Of a stretch of 64,000 nucleotides of DNA, positions 58,850-64,000 are shown one piece after another. The stretch is from NCBI RefSeq assembly GCF_030247185.1, contig NC_080572.1, positions 185,904,866 through 185,968,865 of the forward strand, read 5' to 3'. The notes under the pieces were generated by a model. That model did not search any database. It was not told the origin of the DNA and was given only the letters and a program-made list of their open reading frames with translations. The DNA is from Malaya genurostris (taxonomy: Eukaryota > Arthropoda > Insecta > Diptera > Culicidae). Every line of letters starts with the position of its first letter. Position 1 is the first letter of the stretch. A program made the position numbers and the translations under genes.

Positions 58850-59236
58850 AAACACAAGCAACGCCTCGTATTACCTATAACTTACAAAAAAATAACGCAT
58901 ATAACGCTCCGTAACTCCTATAACTCACAAAAATGCATATAACGCTATGTAACATCTAAAACCCACAAGAAAATAACGCATTGTAACACCTAGAACTCAT
59001 GAGAATGTAACGCTTAATAACACTTATAACTAACAAAAAAGTAACGTATGTAACACTTCATAACACCTATAATATGCAAAAAAGTAACGCATGTAACGCT
59101 TCGAAACACCTATGTCACACTAGAAAGTAACGAAAGCAACGCCTAGAGATTACAGAGAAATAACGCATGTAACGCTAAGTAACACTTTATACTACCAAAC
59201 TAGTAGCGCATGTAACGCTTCGTAGTACGTGTAACA
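58850..59236 (+). repeat. AT-rich minisatellite (GTAACGCATGTAACGC), part 1
   Basis: Tandem units of roughly 41-46 bp with the form AAAAAGTAACGCATGTAACG, CTTCGTAACACCTATAACTC. About nine diverged units. The same array continues at 61766-61890 and 62735-62960, so the Tc1-LINE composite between them seems to have landed within one array. Confidence 0.75.
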
Positions 59237-59244
59237 CAGTAATA

Positions 59245-60612
59245 TATTTATTTATTTATTTATTCATTTATTTCTGTTTATGTCCATCGGATAAACGAAT
59301 CTAAATGGACAGATTGGGTGGGAAAAAAGCCAATTTGAGTTGAGTCTTGTTTGTCATTCTCCTACGGGCGTAAAATCACCATCTTTTAAAACAATTACAG
59401 GAACAAAAACAAGAACTAAACAACTACAATAATCTTAAAACGGCTAACTACATACTAAATAAATAACACAAAAATAAATATTGTAAAACATTGTCAAAAC
59501 ATAATGGCACATCGTTTAATTTTACTTGCAAAGCGACTAGAAGATTCACCAAACTCAAAGTAATCTTCGACTGCAGTGAACGTTCGAATACAAGCAGCTA
59601 TCGGATCATTATATCCGAAAAGAGTCCTGTGGAATCTGTACTGAAGCAGAGTTGCATTTCGCAGTGTTCTACTCGGTGTCCGAAAATTCATTTCACAACG
59701 TAACTCAGGCGCATCAATTTCTCCGTTAATCAATTTTGCGACGAACAATGCTTGCTGAATTTTTCGGCGACGTTGCAAAGTAGCGATTCCAATTAGTTTA
59801 CATCTATCAGGATAGGATGGCAGATTTGCTGGATCTCGCCACGGCAGGTGTCGTAGAGCCAAACGAATGAAGCGTTTTTGAACACGTTCAATTCGCATGC
59901 ACCACGAAATTTGATGAGGAAACCAAACAACTGACGCGGTCTCAAGGATTGGCCGAACCAGTGAACAGTACAAAGCCTTCAAACAATGTGGATCTTTGAA
60001 TTCCTTGGCGATTTTAGAAATGAATCCCAATTGACGTAACGCTTTCGTGATTATTAATGATCGATGTGAATCGAATGTCATTTTTTCATCCATTTGTATT
60101 CCCAAATCATTCACCAGGTTCACTCTAGTCAGGACTGAACCACCAATACAGTAGTCGAATTTAACAGGATGCATATTACGATGAAACGTCATCACCTGAC
60201 ACTTTGAAACGTTGATAAGAAGTTTATTCACGCAGCACCAATTGACGAAGAGTTGTAGTTGATGCTGTAATCGCCGACAATCCTCCACAGTTCGAACTAC
60301 GACATACAATTTTAAGTCGTCTGCATATATCAGTTTGAAACCATCTCCCAGAGCCAATGAAACATCATTGAAGAACAGTGTGAATAGCAATGGTCCCAAA
60401 TTACTGCCTTGTGGAACTCCAGAACTATTCGAAAATTGCGATGACGTACAATTATCCAATTTTACTCGTAAAATCCTACCAGAAAGATACGAGTTTAACC
60501 ACGACACAAGCTGAGCAGAAAACCCGAGATGAGACAGTTTGCACAACAGTATTTTATGGTCAATTTTGTCAAAAGCAGCTTTTAGATCCGTATAGATAAC
60601 ATCCAAACATCC
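59245..60612 (-). pseudogene. 5'-truncated LINE reverse transcriptase, open, fused to Tc1 tail
   Basis: The minus frame ending at 59494 is open for 419 codons. Its last ~370 residues are a jockey/CR1-like RT starting at motif A (VIYTDLKAAFDKIDHK), then SSGVPQGSNLGPLLFTLFFN, YADDLKLYVVV, and the thumb and tail LGFISKIAKEFKDPHCLKAL. Fingers and endonuclease are missing. The 3' UTR runs to a TAAA-type tail at about 59245-59272. The first ~49 residues of the frame come from a Tc1 transposase (next entry), joined in frame at about 60605. It is the best preserved of the three related RTs but truncated, so it cannot self-mobilise. Confidence 0.85.
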
Positions 60613-61593
60613 ATCTCGAATTTTTCCTGTAACACGGCTCATTAGGCGGCGCACACCTTCTTCGTCCATCGTTTTAGTTAGCTTATTCCACCAGGTCGTC
60701 ATCTGATTGATGTCTTTGACAACCTTTCCCTTTGCCTTGAGTCTCCTCTTCATGATTGCCCAGTATTTCTTAATAGGGCGGAACTGGGGGCAGTTGGGTG
60801 GGTTAAGGTTTTTAGGAACAAACTAGACCCCTTTCTCTGCATACTATTCTCGAACGACTTTGCTGTAATGACAGCTTGCCAAATCTGGCCAAAACATTAC
60901 GGGATGGTCGTGGGATCGAATGAACGGCAAAATTCGTTTTTGGAGACTCTCTTTTTTATATAGTTCCGATGGTATTGTCCTATTTGTAACGAAAACTTTC
61001 GTTTTTTTGCCACAGCTGCAAATGCTCTGCCAAATCATAAATTTTCTTGCAAATTTGTCGGCAAATTTAAATTTGGCTGGAATATCCTCCCGAAACGTTG
61101 CCAAGTAAAATTTTTGACCTGGGATTTGCCCGAAGTCAGCCTTGACATAGGTTTCATCGTCCATCAGAAGACATTCGTCGAACTTGGTCAGCACTTGGTC
61201 ATATAGTTTCCGAGCACGAATTTTGACCACACTATTCTGTTTCATGGTCCGATTTGGCTGTTTGCTAGCTCGATACGACTTGATTCCTTCCCGGAGTCAA
61301 GTTCTCCTCACGGTACTATGGGCAGCACCGAATTTTCTGGCCAAATCACGGTCCGACAGATTAGGATTCCTCTTAATCGTCTTAAAAATCTTACCACGCA
61401 GTTTCCGGTCGACAGTTCCACTCCGACGATTGGCTTGAGGCTTCCGAATCGTCGTCAATGTTTCCTTATACCGTTTGATAAAGCGCCATACGGTATTTCT
61501 GGGCAATTTCAGCTGTTTAGCTAGCCTAAATGCAGACAACAATGGATTTTCCAAATAACTGTGCACAATTTTTTCCCTTCTTTCGGCTTCCAT
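60605..61593 (-). pseudogene. Tc1-family transposase pseudogene, one frame with three stops
   Basis: Starting at ATG 61593 the minus frame reads a helix-turn-helix N-terminus (FRLAKQLKLPRNTVWRFIKR, then RDLARKFGAAHSTVRR), a stop, MDDETYVKADF (first catalytic Asp), WQSICSCGKK, WPDLASCHYS (second Asp), two stops, then NCPQFRPIKKYWAIMKRRLK. The frame is never shifted. In the third motif the expected Glu (PIE) is Lys (PIKK). The end (LMSRVTGKIRDG) passes directly into LINE RT. It is dead both by nonsense codons and by loss of the catalytic Glu. Confidence 0.88.
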
Positions 61594-61599
61594 GTTGAT

Positions 61600-61765
61600 T
61601 GTTTACAAAGTACAGTCGATTTGCAGAATGTCAAAAATCATACGTGCTGACAAAATTTCCGACACGTGGTCGCCAAGAACTTCCAAATCCGTCCACCAGG
61701 AGTGCCACAATATGAGCAAAAGTTTATTTCAATTCTAAATGAAGTAAGCTTTAACATCTGCATTG
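61600..61765. other. Tc1 5' flank, terminal repeat not identified
   Basis: Between the transposase start and the minisatellite. Words such as TACAGTCGATTTGCAG could be Tc1 terminal sequence, but no matching inverted end exists on the other side, where the LINE took its place. Confidence 0.35.
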
Positions 61766-61890
61766 CAGAAAAAATAACTTATGTAACTCCTCGTAACACC
61801 TGTAACTCATAGAAAAGTAACACATTTAACGTTTCGTAACAAGCATAACACACTAAACAGTAATGTATGTAACACTTTGTAACACCTCAA
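61766..61890 (+). repeat. AT-rich minisatellite, part 2
   Basis: Three units (ATAACTTATGTAACTCCTCG, TAACACATTTAACGTTTCG, TAATGTATGTAACACTTTG) in the same orientation and of the same design as 58850-59236. Confidence 0.7.
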
Positions 61891-62236
61891 ATCAGGCACG
61901 TACCAAGAAGCGTGACCTGAGGGACCCCGGCCTCTCCCGAAATCTGATGTAGAAGCTAATAAAAATAGTTAGAGAAATTATATGGAGCTGTTAAGGTTTT
62001 GAGAGTTTCGTGAAGCGACACGAGTGCCTCGAAGGGTGGCTCAATGGGTCGGAAAAATCATAATGTCGGTTTTCTGAGATGGAAGTATATTTTCGGAGGA
62101 CTATCTGAAGCGATTGAAATCGCTATGAAATGGTCTTTCATGAAGCATTTGAGCATCGCTAGCATGGTTAAAATCAACGGTTTAGGCTCCAATTATTTGG
62201 CCATTCATCTTGTTCACCTGACTTGGCTTCCGCGAA
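61891..62236. other. No gene seen
   Basis: A 73-codon plus frame at 62044-62265 is not convincing. The sequence divides two parts of the minisatellite. Confidence 0.4.
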
Positions 62237-62545
62237 CTATTGCACCCAAACCTCCGTTTACGTAAACTTTTTTTACGTTACCTCTTTTTACGTAATTCTT
62301 TTTACGAACAAAATTCCAGATAAAGTAATCCTTTTTTTTTACGAACAAAATCCCAAATAACGTAAATTTTTTTTACGAACCTACTTCGTAAAAAGAGGTT
62401 TTTGCATACAATGAAAATCATTTTCGGTTCATTATTATTCCATGGAAATTGCTACAATGTGGGTATTTTCGGAACGGGTTTGATGAGTAGATGTAGGAAA
62501 ACAATGTATGAGGTGGTTCTGAATTCCAAGATGGCGAATTCCTTG
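62237..62545. repeat. Dispersed repeat with TTTTTACGAAC words, copy 2
   Basis: Colinear with 6270-6560: CACCCRAACCTCC, GTTACCTCTTTTTACGT, CCTACTTCGTAAAAAGAGG, then CAATRTGGRTATTTT and CCAAGATGGCGA. Unlike copy 1 it has only one unit of the 118-bp minisatellite. Confidence 0.7.
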
Positions 62546-62734
62546 TATTAGCTTCTCTAGGACACAGTCACAAATGTTATTTGAATACTCCATAATGACA
62601 GTGCCAATGAAAAAGTGTTTGGTTTATACGTCGGTAAAAGGCACACCGAGAATTAGGTACATAAGTAATCTTCAGTAACATTATTTTATTCCTGAAGCGA
62701 AATCTTGGGTACGGACCTGCCTCTAACTCACCTA
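62546..62734. other. No gene seen
   Basis: Short unassigned stretch between repeats. Confidence 0.4.
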
Positions 62735-63075
62735 AAAGTAACACTTGCAATACCTACTACCTACATAGCTAACAAAAATTAACGCATGTTACTCCTATTG
62801 CCAGCAAAGCAAGGTCAGAGTAGTACATTCTGATGTGGAACTTGCTCTTCTGTTTCAACAGACTTCACAGCCACCAGAAATCTGAACAGCCGACCCGGGA
62901 TTGACCTATTACCTATAAAAATTACAAAAAAGTAACTCGTCGTAACTCCTATTGCTTAGTAAAAACCTTTTTTTACGAAGTAGGTTCCATAAAAAGATTA
63001 CGTTATTTGGGATTTGGTTCGTAAAAAGAGTTGCGTAAATTGAGGTAATATAAAAAAGTGTACGTAAACGGATGT
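62735..63075. repeat. Minisatellite part 3 and inverted TTTTTACGAAC repeat fragment
   Basis: 62745-62800 and 62905-62950 hold decayed minisatellite units (AAAAGTAACACTTGC, AAAAGTAACTCGTCGTAAC). 62966-63075 is an inverted fragment of the repeat at 62237 (TTACGAAGTAGGTTC, GTTATTTGGGATTTGGTTCG). No gene. Confidence 0.6.
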
Positions 63076-63480
63076 TTGAATGTATGTTGCCAAAAACGAA
63101 CCGTGCTAAAATCAAAACGAGGAAAAATGTCATGAAATAAGATGCTGCACATAGTCTATTTGGTGCTTAGAAACAGTATTGCAAATTGTGTTTGACTTTA
63201 CTTTTAAGCATCAAAACTCCTATTTCCTGGATAGATGGAAAATTCATTTACACAAAAATTTCGATATCTGTGTTAAAAATGGAAAACCTGTTTTAATCCA
63301 CCTAGTGGTGCAATGATGCTTTTCTCATTTTCATGTTCTCCTGTATATTACAGAATAAATTATCACCATGTAATTCCGGAACTGGAAGTCGCATCCAAAT
63401 GAAATTCAGGAACTTTGTAAGGCCTTTCATTTGAATCTAAGTTTGTGAGCCATCTTCGAGAAAAGTGAGTGACAATAACA
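63076..63480. repeat. Dispersed noncoding repeat fragments
   Basis: 63080-63280 resembles part of R1 in inverted orientation (GCCAAAAACGAACCGTGCTA, GAGGAAAAATGTCATGAAAT). 63365-63475 has GGAACTGGAAGTCGCATCC, GTAAGGCCTTTCATTTGAA and GAGAAAAGTGAGTGACA, shared with 19850 and 24190. Confidence 0.6.
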
Positions 63481-63483
63481 GAT

Positions 63484-64000
63484 CGGCTGAAAAGTTCGTA
63501 TCGTTTCTATGAGAGGGCGCCACTAGAATTAAATCCATACCATTTTCAGTTAGTACCAACCTTCAAAAGATACGTGTATAAATTTGACAGCTGTCTGATT
63601 ATTAGTTTGTGAGATATTGCATTTTGAGTGAAGCTACTTTTGTTATTGTGAAAAAAATGGAAAAAAGGAATTTCGTGTGTTGATGAAACATTACTTTTTG
63701 ATGAAAAAAAAATGCCGCCGATACCAAAAAATGGCTTGATGAGTGTTATCCAGACTCTGCACCGGGCGAAGCAACAATTCGTAAGTGGTTTGCAAAATTT
63801 CGTACTGGTCATATGAGCACCGAAGACGATGAACGCAGTGGACGTCCAAAAGAGGCTGTTACCGATGAAAACGTGAAAAAAATCCACAAAATGATTTTCA
63901 ATGACCATAAAGTGAAGTTGATCGAGATAGCTGACACCCTAAAGATATCAAAGGAACGTGTTGAACATATTATTCATGAATATTTGGATATGAGAAAGCT
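63484..64000 (+). pseudogene. Mariner element, 5' part, cut by window edge
   Basis: The probable terminal repeat begins CGGCTGAAAAGTTCGTATCG. The frame starts at ATG 63657 and needs shifts at two A-runs (63659-63664 and about 63702-63711): EFRVLMKHYFL, then WLDECYPDSAPGEATIRKWF, KFRTGHMSTEDDERSGRPKE, DENVKKIHKMIFNDHKVKLI, EIADTLKISKERVEHIIHEY, LDMRKL. This is the paired helix-turn-helix DNA-binding half of a mariner transposase. The DDD catalytic half is beyond the window. The leader matches that of the mariner fossil at 24.4-25.45 kb. Confidence 0.85.

Overview
The window is AT-rich, repeat-dense eukaryotic DNA with no convincing host gene. It looks like intergenic or large-intron sequence of a dipteran, most likely a mosquito (Culicidae). 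That call rests on the TE mix (I-clade LINE with RNase H, jockey/CR1-like LINEs with TAAA tails, Penelope-like, Tc1 and mariner copies) and on short noncoding repeat phrases I recognise as common in culicine genomes, such as 'rays' of CACACA followed by CGAACTGAGTCGAATGG near 50.4 kb and CTATATGAGAAAGGC near 32.0 kb. The species cannot be fixed from sequence alone.

Layout. 1-3 kb: a long noncoding repeat split by a TTAA-flanked element; a second, unsplit copy lies at 20-21.3 kb. 3-10 kb: small MITEs, a 118-bp minisatellite and an 'iterated-word' element (7.7-8.3 kb). 10.5-14.1 kb: a Tc1 copy next to a Penelope-like reverse transcriptase that is itself split by a retroposon with a perfect 20-bp target duplication. 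17-25.5 kb: a SINE-like cassette, a Helitron-like end, three long (TA)n tracts, an RT fossil, a hAT MITE and a mariner fossil whose reading frame contains one (TA)n tract. 25.8-31.3 kb: a split Tc1 fossil and a nested cluster of TA-flanked MITEs. 32.5-38.5 kb: a full-length I-clade retrotransposon with both ORFs open and an 11-bp target duplication, the only apparently intact element. 39.3-40.9 kb: a Transib-like element with RSS-like ends. 41-55.6 kb: more MITEs, a Tc1 fossil, an L2/CR1-like tail, a second damaged I copy, a long hairpin and a Helitron 5' end. 55.7-58.8 kb: a second iterated-word element carrying an inserted LINE whose RT active site is tandemly duplicated. 58.8-64 kb: a minisatellite split by a Tc1-LINE composite, then a mariner copy cut by the window edge.

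The genes do not form a pathway: they are selfish-element genes, mostly dead, nested in one another. The nesting gives relative ages. The two most unusual signals are (1) a pair of elements with a related GC-rich core but different terminal 15-16-bp words, TTTCGCCGAAAG against TTTGGCATAAT, and (2) a non-autonomous Transib-like element with CACAGTG heptamers, 12-bp spacers and CAAAAAC nonamer cores, filled with nine 163-bp repeats in opposed orientation.
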